Shown here one piece after another: positions 34,019 to 42,891 of a stretch of DNA of 64,000 bases (the stretch's first letter is position 1; every line of letters begins with the position of its first letter). The notes below the pieces were generated by a model. That model saw only the letters and a list, made by a program, of their open reading frames with translations. It was not told the origin of the DNA and did not search any database. This DNA is from Thalassotalea_H castellviae (GTDB lineage Bacteria > Pseudomonadota > Gammaproteobacteria > Enterobacterales > Alteromonadaceae): positions 62,001 through 126,000 of the forward strand of contig NZ_JAVRIF010000005.1 of NCBI RefSeq assembly GCF_031846185.1, given 5' to 3'. The position numbers were made by a program, and so were the translations under genes.

Positions 34019-35215
34019 CTAAAGGGTAACATCAAACCCTATTGAAATGCTATTTCTCTGATAATCGAGCATAATTTCAGACGCGTCTAAATCCTGATAT
34101 TGATATTTCAGGTAAAAAGATAACCACTCATTTCTTTGATACTGCACGGTAAATTGGCTATACAAAAAATGCTCTTTTTCTTTGCCTTGCTGATAAATAA
34201 TTTTTTCACGCTTTGTACCAACAATCGCAGTGGCATTAAATAAATCACTTAACCGAGAGGTTAGCTTGATATCAAAATTATCGACAATGCGATAGCTATT
34301 TGATAACCGATTCGCTTCTTGGAAATCTCGTTCGGTACTTATCACTACTTTAGTAGAATAAATAGGATGCCATTGCCAGTCAAAACGCCATTTAAAGCCG
34401 TCATCATCATGAAAGGCAGTTTGAGCAAATTTTATTTGCTGATAACCTAACAATAAAGCCAATTGGCTAATTTCAGTCGTTTGCCATTTCATCCCTGCTA
34501 ACGCGGTATATTTCTTCTTATTGAGCACATTATTATGCTCAAAAGTGATGTTTTCAAAGGCGATATTGGTTGCTAAATAAGACTGACCTGAAAGCAAGTA
34601 ATCAAATGAAATATTGGCATAACGCTTTTGTTGATCTAATAAATATGTCTGATCTCTACGTGTGTTGTATTGATGTGTATATTGGCCTAGCTCAGCCGTT
34701 AATTTTGCCACTGAAGTTTGAGAGCCATACATATAACCTACTGAAAAATCTGAAGACTCGCGTTTATCTCCTTTCGTAAGTAAGTTAGCTTTGCCTAATG
34801 TCAGACCGGTACCTCGGTTTTCATAAATATTAGCTATGGTTGTTTTAATGAAAAACGCTTTATTGGCAGCTATCTTGAATTGATAACGGGGAGCTAAAGT
34901 ATAATTTGTATGATCATCCTTAGAAAAATCTTGAAATTTGATGTGCTCGCTTTCAAATTCAAGATTGAATAACTGATTGTCAAATTGTGTCTGCAGAGCG
35001 AGTGAAGGCGATAAGGTAATAAAAGAGGTTTGTTGTTCATGTTGATTAGTAAATAAAAAATTATCAGTTTGGCCAACTTCTGAATGTAACGAAAGGTTAA
35101 AAAAATTGCCTGATTCAGTATTAAAATCATCCTTGGCAAAACCACTTACACTGAAAAATACCCAGGAAAAAAGGTAAACATAAATGAATTTTAATCGTAC
35201 TTTTTTATTATTCAT
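34019..35215 (-). CDS. outer-membrane beta-barrel protein of a polysaccharide locus
   Basis: The product of 398 residues has a signal peptide (about 1-27, cleavage after GFA) and many alternating amphipathic strands rich in Tyr and Gln. It ends in a hydrophobic strand SISIGFDVTL, which suggests a barrel of some 16-18 strands. It belongs to the type of uncharacterised barrel (EpsL-like) encoded with Wza- and Wzc-like proteins in exosortase-linked loci. This is inferred from layout and from the immediate downstream poly-export and Wzc genes. It may be the outer-membrane pore that the short Wza-like protein lacks. Confidence 0.7.
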   Translation of the reverse strand: MNNKKVRLKFIYVYLFSWVFFSVSGFAKDDFNTESGNFFNLSLHSEVGQTDNFLFTNQHEQQTSFITLSPSLALQTQFDNQLFNLEFESEHIKFQDFSKDDHTNYTLAPRYQFKIAANKAFFIKTTIANIYENRGTGLTLGKANLLTKGDKRESSDFSVGYMYGSQTSVAKLTAELGQYTHQYNTRRDQTYLLDQQKRYANISFDYLLSGQSYLATNIAFENITFEHNNVLNKKKYTALAGMKWQTTEISQLALLLGYQQIKFAQTAFHDDDGFKWRFDWQWHPIYSTKVVISTERDFQEANRLSNSYRIVDNFDIKLTSRLSDLFNATAIVGTKREKIIYQQGKEKEHFLYSQFTVQYQRNEWLSFYLKYQYQDLDASEIMLDYQRNSISIGFDVTL

Positions 35216-35367
35216 GACAACAACGGCGTTATTTTAATAACAGACATTCCACAGGATTTTAACAAAGAACACAAGCAGGTGGGCAAAAATATTTACATTT
35301 TGTTAACGACAGGTGAAATTTTCACGATTAACCTTGATTTGTTTCAAAGATATAGACATAAATAGCA

Positions 35368-36663
35368 TTAATGAGAGGTTGGCAGTAACACTTTTGCTGA
35401 AAGTCCTCCTTCTATCCGATTGGTCAGTAGGATTCTTCCGCCATGCGTATCAACTATACGCTTTATAATTGCTAATCCTAAGCCGCTACCTTCAGTACCG
35501 CGCGCTTTGTCACCCTGTGTAAATGGTTGAAACAATCGCTCAATATCCGCTTCAGGTATCCCTGGACCAGAGTCACACACATCAAAATATGCAAAGCGTC
35601 CCGTCTCACTCATGCCAGAGTGAATAGTAATATCACCATCACTATAACGAACGGCATTTTGGATTAAGTTTGCAACAACTCGCTTTATCGCGACATAACG
35701 TAAGGGTATCTTTACTACTGGTTGGGCATTCAGGGTAATATTTCTATCTAAAATGGATTCAGATTGCACCACTTCACTTAATAAGACATTGAGATCATCA
35801 AGTTCAGCTTTATCTTTACTATCATGGCGAATGTAATCAATAAATTGATCGATAATGGTATTCATATCGTCGATATCTGCATCAATACCTTCTTTAAGAA
35901 ATTCATCTTGTTTAGACATCATCTCTGTCGCCAACCTGATACGAGTTAATGGCGTTCTTAGATCATGAGATATGCCCGCCATCAATAAATTTCGGTCATC
36001 TTCTAATTGCTTAATGCCCTTTGACATATGATTAAATGCTTGAGTTACCGCAACTATCTCTGTGGTACCCCGCTCGGCTAACGGCTCAGGAAAATCACCA
36101 CGACCCACTTCGTGGGCCGCAGATTGTAATGATTTAAGAGGTCGGTTTAATTGGCGAACAAATAACCATCCACCAATAACACTTAACGCGCCAAGAATCA
36201 TCAATACAATAATCAACGGACTATAATTTGCTTCTTCTAAACCCGTTAGTGGTATTTTCACCCAATAATTAGGTGCTTGAGGCGGACGTATCCAAAAGAG
36301 AAATTCGTCCCCTTGTGAAATACGGACTTCTGCTGGACCACCTAGCAACTCAGTCATAATAGATGAACGAAATTCAAAATAAGTTGCATCCGCTAGGCCT
36401 AACGGTAAAGCATCTTGTTCGGTGTAAATACCGATGCCCGTTTCTAAGTGAAAAGCTTTGGCCATGGCAGGCGTTAAAATTGGATCTTTTACATCTAAAA
36501 AAACCACGCGCACTTGTTTAGCTAACAATTGGTCTACTTGATCTGATTGTGGTTGCACTATGTACACCATAATTGAAACCAGTGAGACGACTTGATTGAT
36601 TAATAACAAGACACCAATCAATAAAATTGTTTGCCCAAAAGCACTACGTGGCAATATTTTCAT
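35368..36663 (-). CDS. envZ: osmosensor-type histidine kinase EnvZ
   Basis: The 431-residue product has two membrane helices (about 11-34 and 160-180) flanking a periplasmic domain, then HAMP (about 181-235). The H-box AGISHDLRTPLTRIRLATEM is near 245, and the HATPase domain has NLIQNAVRYSD near 330 and GSGLGLAIIKRIVDTHGG near 400. It phosphorylates and dephosphorylates OmpR. It follows ompR by 17 bases in the usual ompR-envZ order. Confidence 0.93.
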   Translation of the reverse strand: MKILPRSAFGQTILLIGVLLLINQVVSLVSIMVYIVQPQSDQVDQLLAKQVRVVFLDVKDPILTPAMAKAFHLETGIGIYTEQDALPLGLADATYFEFRSSIMTELLGGPAEVRISQGDEFLFWIRPPQAPNYWVKIPLTGLEEANYSPLIIVLMILGALSVIGGWLFVRQLNRPLKSLQSAAHEVGRGDFPEPLAERGTTEIVAVTQAFNHMSKGIKQLEDDRNLLMAGISHDLRTPLTRIRLATEMMSKQDEFLKEGIDADIDDMNTIIDQFIDYIRHDSKDKAELDDLNVLLSEVVQSESILDRNITLNAQPVVKIPLRYVAIKRVVANLIQNAVRYSDGDITIHSGMSETGRFAYFDVCDSGPGIPEADIERLFQPFTQGDKARGTEGSGLGLAIIKRIVDTHGGRILLTNRIEGGLSAKVLLPTSH

Positions 36664-36680
36664 AAATGTTTATTTGTCAG

Positions 36681-37406
36681 TTATGCGACTGCTTTTCCTT
36701 CCGGAACAAACACATAACCTAGTCCCCATACGGTTTGAATATAGCGTGGCTTTGCTGGATCTTCTTCAAGCATTCTACGTAAACGAGAAACTTGCACATC
36801 AATACTACGCTCTAACGCTGAGTAATCTCGTCCGCGCGCTAAATTCATTAATTTATCCCGAGAAAGTGGCTCTCGAGGATGTGTGATCAACGCTTTTAAA
36901 ACCGCAAATTCGCCACTGGTTAAAGGCATATTGATATCACCTTTAAGCATTTCACGTGTCGCAAGGTTTAATTGATAATCACCAAATTCAATAATATTTT
37001 CTTCTTGTGATGGTGCACCTGGGGCTTCTTGAACACGTCTTCTTAACACGGCCTTAATACGTGCTAACAACTCTCGTGGATTAAAAGGTTTTGGCATATA
37101 GTCATCTGCACCTAATTCTAATCCAATGATGCGATCCACCTCGTCACCTTTAGCCGTTAACATGACAATAGGTATATCATTTGACCCTTGACGCAATCGA
37201 CGACAAATGGATAAACCATCTTCTCCAGGCAACATCAAGTCTAACACTAATAAATGAAAGTTTTCACGCTCGAGTAAACGATCCATTTGTTCAGAATTTG
37301 CCGCACTTCTAACAACAAAACCCTGTTCAACAAGATAACGCTCTAATAATGCTCGCAAACGCATATCATCATCTACAACCAATACTTTAGGTGTTTCGTG
37401 GCTCAT
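36681..37406 (-). CDS. ompR: response regulator OmpR
   Basis: The 241-residue product has a receiver domain with the phospho-acceptor Asp in LLVLDLMLPGEDG (about 55) and Lys in TAKG (about 105). The winged-helix DNA-binding domain (about 135-235) contains YSALERSIDVQVSRLRRMLE and the C-terminal YIQTVWGLGYVFVPEG. Controls outer-membrane porin and envelope genes with EnvZ. Confidence 0.95.
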   Translation of the reverse strand: MSHETPKVLVVDDDMRLRALLERYLVEQGFVVRSAANSEQMDRLLERENFHLLVLDLMLPGEDGLSICRRLRQGSNDIPIVMLTAKGDEVDRIIGLELGADDYMPKPFNPRELLARIKAVLRRRVQEAPGAPSQEENIIEFGDYQLNLATREMLKGDINMPLTSGEFAVLKALITHPREPLSRDKLMNLARGRDYSALERSIDVQVSRLRRMLEEDPAKPRYIQTVWGLGYVFVPEGKAVA

Positions 37407-37748
37407 ATCTCACCTTTATTTTTTCCATATGTTATTTTTTGACTTGTCGCTACTATATGCTATTGCTAGCAATTTTAACAAAGTTACTATGTGTCAAAGC
37501 GACGGTATTTGTTACAAATTATTAACAGTATAGATTATCTAAGACAAAGTATTATAAGAAAAATTTGTATGTACTCCAGGGACAAATTTATCATGAGTCG
37601 ACACATAAACTAAATCTTTACAGAACATTTTACCAATTAGATAAAAATGCTCCCTTTAACACCTATAACTTAAGCTGTTAATTTAAAAGAAAGCACTGAT
37701 CAAGTTTTTTATATGCGTTAATTACGAAAAGTAAGGTAGAATGCAAGC
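37407..37748. other. 342-bp divergent spacer between ompR and the LETM1-like gene
   Basis: No ORF or strong hairpin seen. It is AT-rich and should contain both divergent promoters. I could not pick one with confidence. Confidence 0.5.
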
Positions 37749-38144
37749 ATGAAAACTTGGATTTATTTCTTTAAAGCACCTAGACGTGTACTAATTATCA
37801 ATCGAAAACGGCAATTAACGAAGTTAAAGCGTCAACTTATTCGTATAAAAATAGCACTCGCCCAAGAAAAAGCTGAAACCAAAGAAATGCTAGTGATCTA
37901 TCGCCGTTACACTATTAAGCAAGCAACACCTGAAGAAATGAAACAAGCAAACAAACAATTTCTGGATGTGTTAAAAGGTCTGGGAATTGGTGTGTTTGCT
38001 GTCTTACCATTTGCTCCTATTACTATTCCTATAGTGATAAAAATAGGTAAATGGGTGGGGGTAGATATTTTACCTAGTTCTTTTAATGAAGAGTCGGTTA
38101 AAAAAACTATTGTTATTTCAAATAACCAATCGCCTGATCCGTAA
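37749..38144 (+). CDS. LETM1-like domain protein
   Basis: The 131-residue product has a basic N-terminus (residues 1-45, rich in Arg and Lys, coiled). A segment at about 55-105 follows, TPEEMKQANKQFLDVLKGLG then FAVLPFAPITIPIVIKIGKW, ending VDILPSSF. This is the core signature of LETM1-family proteins, known as mitochondrial inner-membrane ion-exchange proteins and also present as short forms in marine proteobacteria. One hydrophobic stretch (about 78-100) could be membrane-inserted. Bacterial function unknown. Its 3' end overlaps the convergent gene by 32 bases. Confidence 0.7.
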   Translation: MKTWIYFFKAPRRVLIINRKRQLTKLKRQLIRIKIALAQEKAETKEMLVIYRRYTIKQATPEEMKQANKQFLDVLKGLGIGVFAVLPFAPITIPIVIKIGKWVGVDILPSSFNEESVKKTIVISNNQSPDP

Positions 38145-38583
38145 CACATTGTGTGAAACTGGTTTGTCTTTCTGGCTTCGACAACCTCGCAATTGCTTGT
38201 TTCACTAATTTTGTTTTTACTTTTCTATCGGCTTCAGGTAAATCTTTTAATTGCTCATGAAAACAGCCAACAAGTCCGAAATTTAACGCCGTTTCTGAGT
38301 TTGGTAATTCTCCGTTTAAACACGTACTTAGCTTTTCCGCTAATTCATTTCTACTAACTTTCGTTACTAAATCAGTTATTTGATAATTGACTTTATCTGT
38401 TTTCCGCGCTTGATTACAAGCAAAGAATATATCAGCAACCGCGACAATTGGGATCAGTTTTTCATGTTGCATACTAAATTTATCTTTTAACCACTTTTTA
38501 TGCTCAGCCGACATTTCATCCGCATAGCCACCGCTCAGTACCAATGAAAATGAAAGCAATATCATCATATTTTTAGTTAACAT
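38113..38583 (-). CDS. predicted periplasmic protein, unknown function
   Basis: Not recognised. From the ATG at 38583 the product is 156 residues with a signal peptide (LTKNMMILLSFSLVLSGGYA) and a mature helical part. Four Cys occur at about residues 56, 90, 108 and 147 (FACNQ, STCLN, VGCFHEQ, TQCVT), enough for two disulfides. An ATG three codons earlier is possible, but the RBS-like GGATGG favours the later one. It overlaps the 3' end of the LETM1-like gene in the opposite direction. Confidence 0.6.
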   Translation of the reverse strand: MLTKNMMILLSFSLVLSGGYADEMSAEHKKWLKDKFSMQHEKLIPIVAVADIFFACNQARKTDKVNYQITDLVTKVSRNELAEKLSTCLNGELPNSETALNFGLVGCFHEQLKDLPEADRKVKTKLVKQAIARLSKPERQTSFTQCVTDQAIGYLK

Positions 38584-38696
38584 ATACACCATCCAATGAG
38601 GAAAAATTAGAGCAAAGCATAGTCGTCTCTACGAAAGCCATCATAGTAAAGTTTAACTCAAAGATGAAGTAGTTTTATCTTTCAATAATTTAACCA

Positions 38697-38732
38697 AAAA
38701 AAACGCCACCTCAACGTTGATGTGGCGTTTTA
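38697..38732 (-). terminator. terminator of the molybdenum hydroxylase genes
   Basis: AACGCCAC-TCAACGTTGA-GTGGCGTT stem followed on the minus strand by eight T residues, 20 bases after the stop of the large subunit. Confidence 0.88.
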
Positions 38733-38751
38733 TCGTGTGAAAAATTACGTT

Positions 38752-40971
38752 TTAAACCATCATAGGTTTAAAAGGTATGTCGCGATATCGTTTGCCAGAA
38801 GCAGCAAAAACAGCATTGCTTAATGCCGGTGCAAATGGCGCAACCCCCGGCTCACCAAGCCCGGTAGGTTTATGATCAGATTCAACAATATGAACATTTA
38901 CTTTAGGCATATCATTGATGCGCATTACCGGGTAGTTATGGAAATTAGAATTAACCACCGCCCCTTCTCTGAACGTAATTTCTGTACTTAACGCAAGTGA
39001 CATTCCCATCACAACAGCCCCTTCCATTTGAGCGGTTGCGCCATCAAGGTTTAATACTTGACCACAGTCAATTACACAATCAACTTCTAACACTTTAATA
39101 TTTTCGCCATCCGATTCAACACGAACAGCCATAGCCACATAGCTTTGAAAGCTATAATGTACCGCTAAACCAATACCTTGCCCTTTAGGTAGGTTTTCAC
39201 GCTCATACCAGCCAGATTGTTTCGCGGCTATTTCTAATACATTTTTAGAACGTTCAACCTGCTCTTTTTGCTCTGCAATATCGTTTGCATCATACAATTG
39301 ATTCAAAAATGTTAAAGGATCTTTACCCGCTTTATACGCCAATTCATCCGCGAAAGTACTAAACGAAAAACCATAAAAAATAGCATATACCGCTCGATAC
39401 CAACCAATGCGGGTATGTGCTTTCGCATCACCTATTTCGCTTCTAAAGTTTGGCAAACCAAAAGGATAATTATCAACTGCTGCAACATCATCTTTGCCTG
39501 GTTTTACTGCTGCAGGGTTAAATAATGAGGCAATAGGTGGAAAAGCAGTGCGGTGTAGCCAGCCGGTCACTGCGCCGTTTTCATCCAGTGACGCTTCAAT
39601 GTGTTGCGCATTAATTGAGTGATAATAGCCTGTGCGCATATCTTCTTCACGCGACCAAGTTAACTGAATAGGAAAGCCAGTTTTTTCAGAAAGTACCGCT
39701 GCTTCATGAACATAGTCACATTTAAATTTACGGCCAAATGCCCCTCCCGCCATAGTAACGTGAACAATAATATCTTTAGGATCACGCTTTAAGTAACCTG
39801 CCAAAACTTTTTGAATATCAGCAGGAGATTGAGTAGCGGCCCACACTTCACACTTATCTTTTTCAACGAAGACCACACTAGCATTAGGTTCCATAGGTGA
39901 GTGCGATAAATGCCCCCCCGTATAAGTAGCTTTAAGGGTTTTTGCAGCGGTTGCAAAAGCAGAGTTTACATCACCACGTTCAGTCGCTAATTCAGCAGGG
40001 GATTCAACATTTTTGACTAATTGTTTTTTATACTCGACGGTGTCGTAGCTGGCATTTTCACCTAAATCCCAGGCAATTTTTAATTTCGCTAAAGCTTGCT
40101 GTGCAGTCCACGTATTATCCGCCACTACGGCAACACCACCAATAGAACCATAAGGCACCGCTAAACGATCAACCACGATAACGTCTAACACACCTTTCAT
40201 GGCTAGCGCCTCATCTTTTTCAAGTGACTTCAAGGTGCCACCTAAAACCGGACAATGAGTAATCGCCGCATATTTAAGGCCCGGCATTTTTGTATCAACG
40301 CCGTAAATTCTTTCCCCAATAACGACTTTTCCTTGGTCATGTCTCGGCAGCGCTTTACCAATATAGTTATAAGCAGCTTTTGTTTTCAATGTCGGTTTTT
40401 CGGGGACCGGTTGAGTTGCGGCTAAACTCGCTAATTGACCAAAAGAGAGTTTTTTTCCGGATGATTTGTTATAAACAAAATGATTTTTTGCTTCACAGTC
40501 ATCTACTGTTGTTTGCCACACTTTTGCCGCAGCAGCAACTAACATAAGTTTAGCCGCAGCACCTGCTTCACGCATAGGTTCATACATGACCCGAATACTG
40601 GCAGAGCCACCGGTACCTTGTGGGCCGTATTTTTCATCGCCATCTGCTTGTTGCACAGTCACCCGAGACCAATCCGCTTCCATTTCATCGGCAACTGCTG
40701 CTGGTAAAGCCGTACTAATGCCTTGTCCCATTTCACAACGACCACAATATAACAGTAAGTCGCCATTTTCTTGTAAATGAATAAAAGCATTTGGATTAAA
40801 GGCAGACTCGTGTTCAGAATGATCGAATGCTATCGCTTGTGAAGGGATCGCAACACCTAACACTAAGCCTGTGGTAGCAACACCTGAAGCTTTGATAAAA
40901 TTACGTCGGCTGACATTTTCAATCTGATTTGTTGCCTTTGCCCGATTAGTTAATTTTTCAAGAATACTCAT
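38752..40971 (-). CDS. xanthine-dehydrogenase-family molybdopterin-binding subunit (IorB-like)
   Basis: The 739-residue product has a twin-arginine signal (SRRNFIKASGVATTGLVLG, about 20-40), so it is exported folded to the periplasm. Molybdopterin-domain motifs include GGAFGRKFKCDYVHEAA near 405 and GLGEPGVAPFAPALSNAVF near the C-terminus, with the Glu expected at the active site. It resembles isoquinoline 1-oxidoreductase and periplasmic aldehyde dehydrogenase large subunits; the substrate cannot be told from sequence alone. It overlaps the 2Fe-2S subunit gene by one base. No cytochrome partner is adjacent. Confidence 0.88.
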   Translation of the reverse strand: MSILEKLTNRAKATNQIENVSRRNFIKASGVATTGLVLGVAIPSQAIAFDHSEHESAFNPNAFIHLQENGDLLLYCGRCEMGQGISTALPAAVADEMEADWSRVTVQQADGDEKYGPQGTGGSASIRVMYEPMREAGAAAKLMLVAAAAKVWQTTVDDCEAKNHFVYNKSSGKKLSFGQLASLAATQPVPEKPTLKTKAAYNYIGKALPRHDQGKVVIGERIYGVDTKMPGLKYAAITHCPVLGGTLKSLEKDEALAMKGVLDVIVVDRLAVPYGSIGGVAVVADNTWTAQQALAKLKIAWDLGENASYDTVEYKKQLVKNVESPAELATERGDVNSAFATAAKTLKATYTGGHLSHSPMEPNASVVFVEKDKCEVWAATQSPADIQKVLAGYLKRDPKDIIVHVTMAGGAFGRKFKCDYVHEAAVLSEKTGFPIQLTWSREEDMRTGYYHSINAQHIEASLDENGAVTGWLHRTAFPPIASLFNPAAVKPGKDDVAAVDNYPFGLPNFRSEIGDAKAHTRIGWYRAVYAIFYGFSFSTFADELAYKAGKDPLTFLNQLYDANDIAEQKEQVERSKNVLEIAAKQSGWYERENLPKGQGIGLAVHYSFQSYVAMAVRVESDGENIKVLEVDCVIDCGQVLNLDGATAQMEGAVVMGMSLALSTEITFREGAVVNSNFHNYPVMRINDMPKVNVHIVESDHKPTGLGEPGVAPFAPALSNAVFAASGKRYRDIPFKPMMV

Positions 40972-41441
40972 TACGAAACCTCCTTGGCTAATTCAAATGC
41001 TGCTTCACCAATGGCTTTTTTGATCCGTTGATAAGTACCACAACGACAAATATTTCCTTGCATCGCGGAATCTATTTCTTCAGCAGTAGGTGTTGGGTTA
41101 GTCGCTAAGAATCCCGCTGCATTCATAATTTGTCCTGCCTGACAATAACCACACTGAGGAACATTATTATTCAACCATGCTTTTTGTAAGGGGTGATCAC
41201 CGTTTTCAGATAAACCTTCTATGGTGGTAATTGATTTTCCTGCCAACATGCCAACAGGAGTGATACAAGCTCGGGTTGCAACACCGTCAACATGCACAGT
41301 ACAAGCGCCACATAAACCTGCGCCACAACCAAACTTGGTGCCTGTTTTTTCTAAACGGTCACGTAAAAACCACAATAGCGGCATTTCATTATCAACATCG
41401 ATAGGGTGTTGTTCACCATTAATAATTATAGATTTATCCAT
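40971..41441 (-). CDS. 2Fe-2S subunit of the molybdenum hydroxylase (IorA-like)
   Basis: From the ATG at 41441 the product is 156 residues. The plant-type ferredoxin domain has CGAGLCGACTVHVDG and a later Cys, and the second all-helical domain has PQCGYCQAGQIMNA and GNICRCGTYQRI. All eight cluster Cys are present. It passes electrons from the molybdopterin subunit. It has no signal peptide and would be carried out by the Tat signal of its partner. A GTG three codons upstream is an alternative start. Confidence 0.92.
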   Translation of the reverse strand: MDKSIIINGEQHPIDVDNEMPLLWFLRDRLEKTGTKFGCGAGLCGACTVHVDGVATRACITPVGMLAGKSITTIEGLSENGDHPLQKAWLNNNVPQCGYCQAGQIMNAAGFLATNPTPTAEEIDSAMQGNICRCGTYQRIKKAIGEAAFELAKEVS

Positions 41442-41747
41442 ATTAGTCACTTATTTGTTCGGTTAAGTAATCAGCACTTTATACAGTAACACTTGCTGAT
41501 GATCTGAGTACAGTAAAACGATTTAACCCCTTTTTTATCAGATAAACAACGGGTAATTAATACTTTGTTACAAGTGATAAAAATAAGATAATCGGGTAAT
41601 TTTGTTTAAACAATCTTGACTAAAGGTAGTAGTAATCAAGGATAATTTCTATATAACTTGGTATTTAATTCACTTCAAAAAACAGTGTTTAAATGCTTAT
41701 ATCTGTGTAAACATAACCTTAAAACCTAATGAGTTTGTAGAGAATAA

Positions 41748-42206
41748 ATGAATAAATACAAAATTTTGTTTATCGCGGCAATAGCTTTGTTTCTCAATAA
41801 AAATAGCTGCGCCGATACCTTAAGTAACTTTGAACGCCAAGTAGCAAGTCACAAAGGTAAAGTAATTTATGTCGATTTTTGGGCGTCTTGGTGTGTCCCT
41901 TGCCGAAAATCATTTCCTTGGATGAATGACATGCAAGCAAAATATGCGGATAAGAATTTTACTATCTTAAGTGTTAATTTGGATGCTCAGCCAAACTTAG
42001 CTGAAGAGTTTTTAAAGGAGACTCCGGCAAAATTTCCTATTTTTTATGATCCGAAAGGAAAAGTTGCCCGAGCATTTAAGTTAAAAGGCATGCCCAGCAG
42101 CTTTATCATAAATAAAAAGGGAGAAATTGTCAGTTCTCATGTCGGCTTTACCGAAGAGAAGAAACAAATGTATCAACAAGAAATATTGAGCCTTTTGAAA
42201 GACTAA
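41748..42206 (+). CDS. TlpA/ResA-type thioredoxin-fold protein
   Basis: The 152-residue product has a signal peptide (about 1-22, cleavage near SCA). The thioredoxin fold has the active site FWASWCVPCRKSFPW near 45-59 and the cis-Pro segment KGMPSSFIINKKGE near 115. It is a periplasmic thiol reductant or disulfide protein, in a family used in cytochrome c maturation and redox repair. It stands alone on the plus strand, divergent from the molybdenum hydroxylase genes; a functional link is not shown. Confidence 0.88.
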   Translation: MNKYKILFIAAIALFLNKNSCADTLSNFERQVASHKGKVIYVDFWASWCVPCRKSFPWMNDMQAKYADKNFTILSVNLDAQPNLAEEFLKETPAKFPIFYDPKGKVARAFKLKGMPSSFIINKKGEIVSSHVGFTEEKKQMYQQEILSLLKD

Positions 42207-42212
42207 AAACTT

Positions 42213-42252
42213 GAAAAGCCTCAACTATCGATGATTATAGTTAAGGCTTTTT
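42213..42252. terminator. bidirectional terminator between tlpA-like and FKBP genes
   Basis: AAAAGCCT-AACTAT and ATAGTT-AAGGCTTTTTT form a stem with T runs on both strands; it lies between two convergent genes. Confidence 0.85.
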
Positions 42253-42260
42253 TGCTTAGT

Positions 42261-42728
42261 TTATTCAACCGCTAATAATTCTACTTCAAAAATCAGCAAT
42301 GAACCTGGCGTTATTTTTCCTGCGGCATTGTTACCATAGCCAAGACTTGCAGGAATAAAAAATTTAAACTTATCACCAACTGTCATTAATTGTACGCCTT
42401 CGGTCCAACCTTTTATCACTTGGTTTAACGCAAAACTAATCGGTTTTCCTCGTACCAGAGAACTATCAAAAACAGTGCCGTCTAAGAGTGTACCATGGTA
42501 GTGAACAGTCACGGTAGATTTAGCACTAGGTTGCTCTGTACCCTCTCCTTGATGCAAAATTTGATATTGCAGCCCCGAGTCAGTTTCTTGCACGCCCTCA
42601 GCGACTTTATTTTTTGCTAGAAATTGTTCTCCTAGTTGGATATTTTCTTGTGCGAGAACTTTATTTTGATGGTTTCTAAATAATATAAAAACGACCAAAA
42701 TTATAACGACCACTATAAAAAATTTCAT
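42261..42728 (-). CDS. FKBP-type peptidyl-prolyl isomerase
   Basis: The 155-residue product has an N-terminal hydrophobic anchor (about 2-20) and a short linker. A complete FKBP domain (about 50-154) follows, with VTVHYHGTLLDGTVFDSS, GWTEGVQLM and PASLGYGN, ending SLLIFEVELL. All active-site aromatics are present. It is a membrane-tethered or secreted folding catalyst, most like FklB/FkpA C-terminal domains. Monocistronic. Confidence 0.92.
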   Translation of the reverse strand: MKFFIVVVIILVVFILFRNHQNKVLAQENIQLGEQFLAKNKVAEGVQETDSGLQYQILHQGEGTEQPSAKSTVTVHYHGTLLDGTVFDSSLVRGKPISFALNQVIKGWTEGVQLMTVGDKFKFFIPASLGYGNNAAGKITPGSLLIFEVELLAVE

Positions 42729-42843
42729 CTTTTACCTATTGAGTTTAAATCTGTGAAATGAGTGTACATTCCAAATCGTACAAATAAAAGCAACCTCAAA
42801 CAATTGAGGAGATACCGTGTTTTGTTATTCTCTTAGACAAAAT

Positions 42844-42873
42844 AAAAAGCACTTCGAATGAAGTGCTTTGGTA
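42844..42873 (-). terminator. terminator of the M1 aminopeptidase gene
   Basis: AAAGCACTTC-ATTC-GAAGTGCTTT hairpin followed on the minus strand by TTTATTTT, about 20 bases after the stop. Confidence 0.85.
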
Positions 42874-42891
42874 ATTAACGTGCAAAAATGA

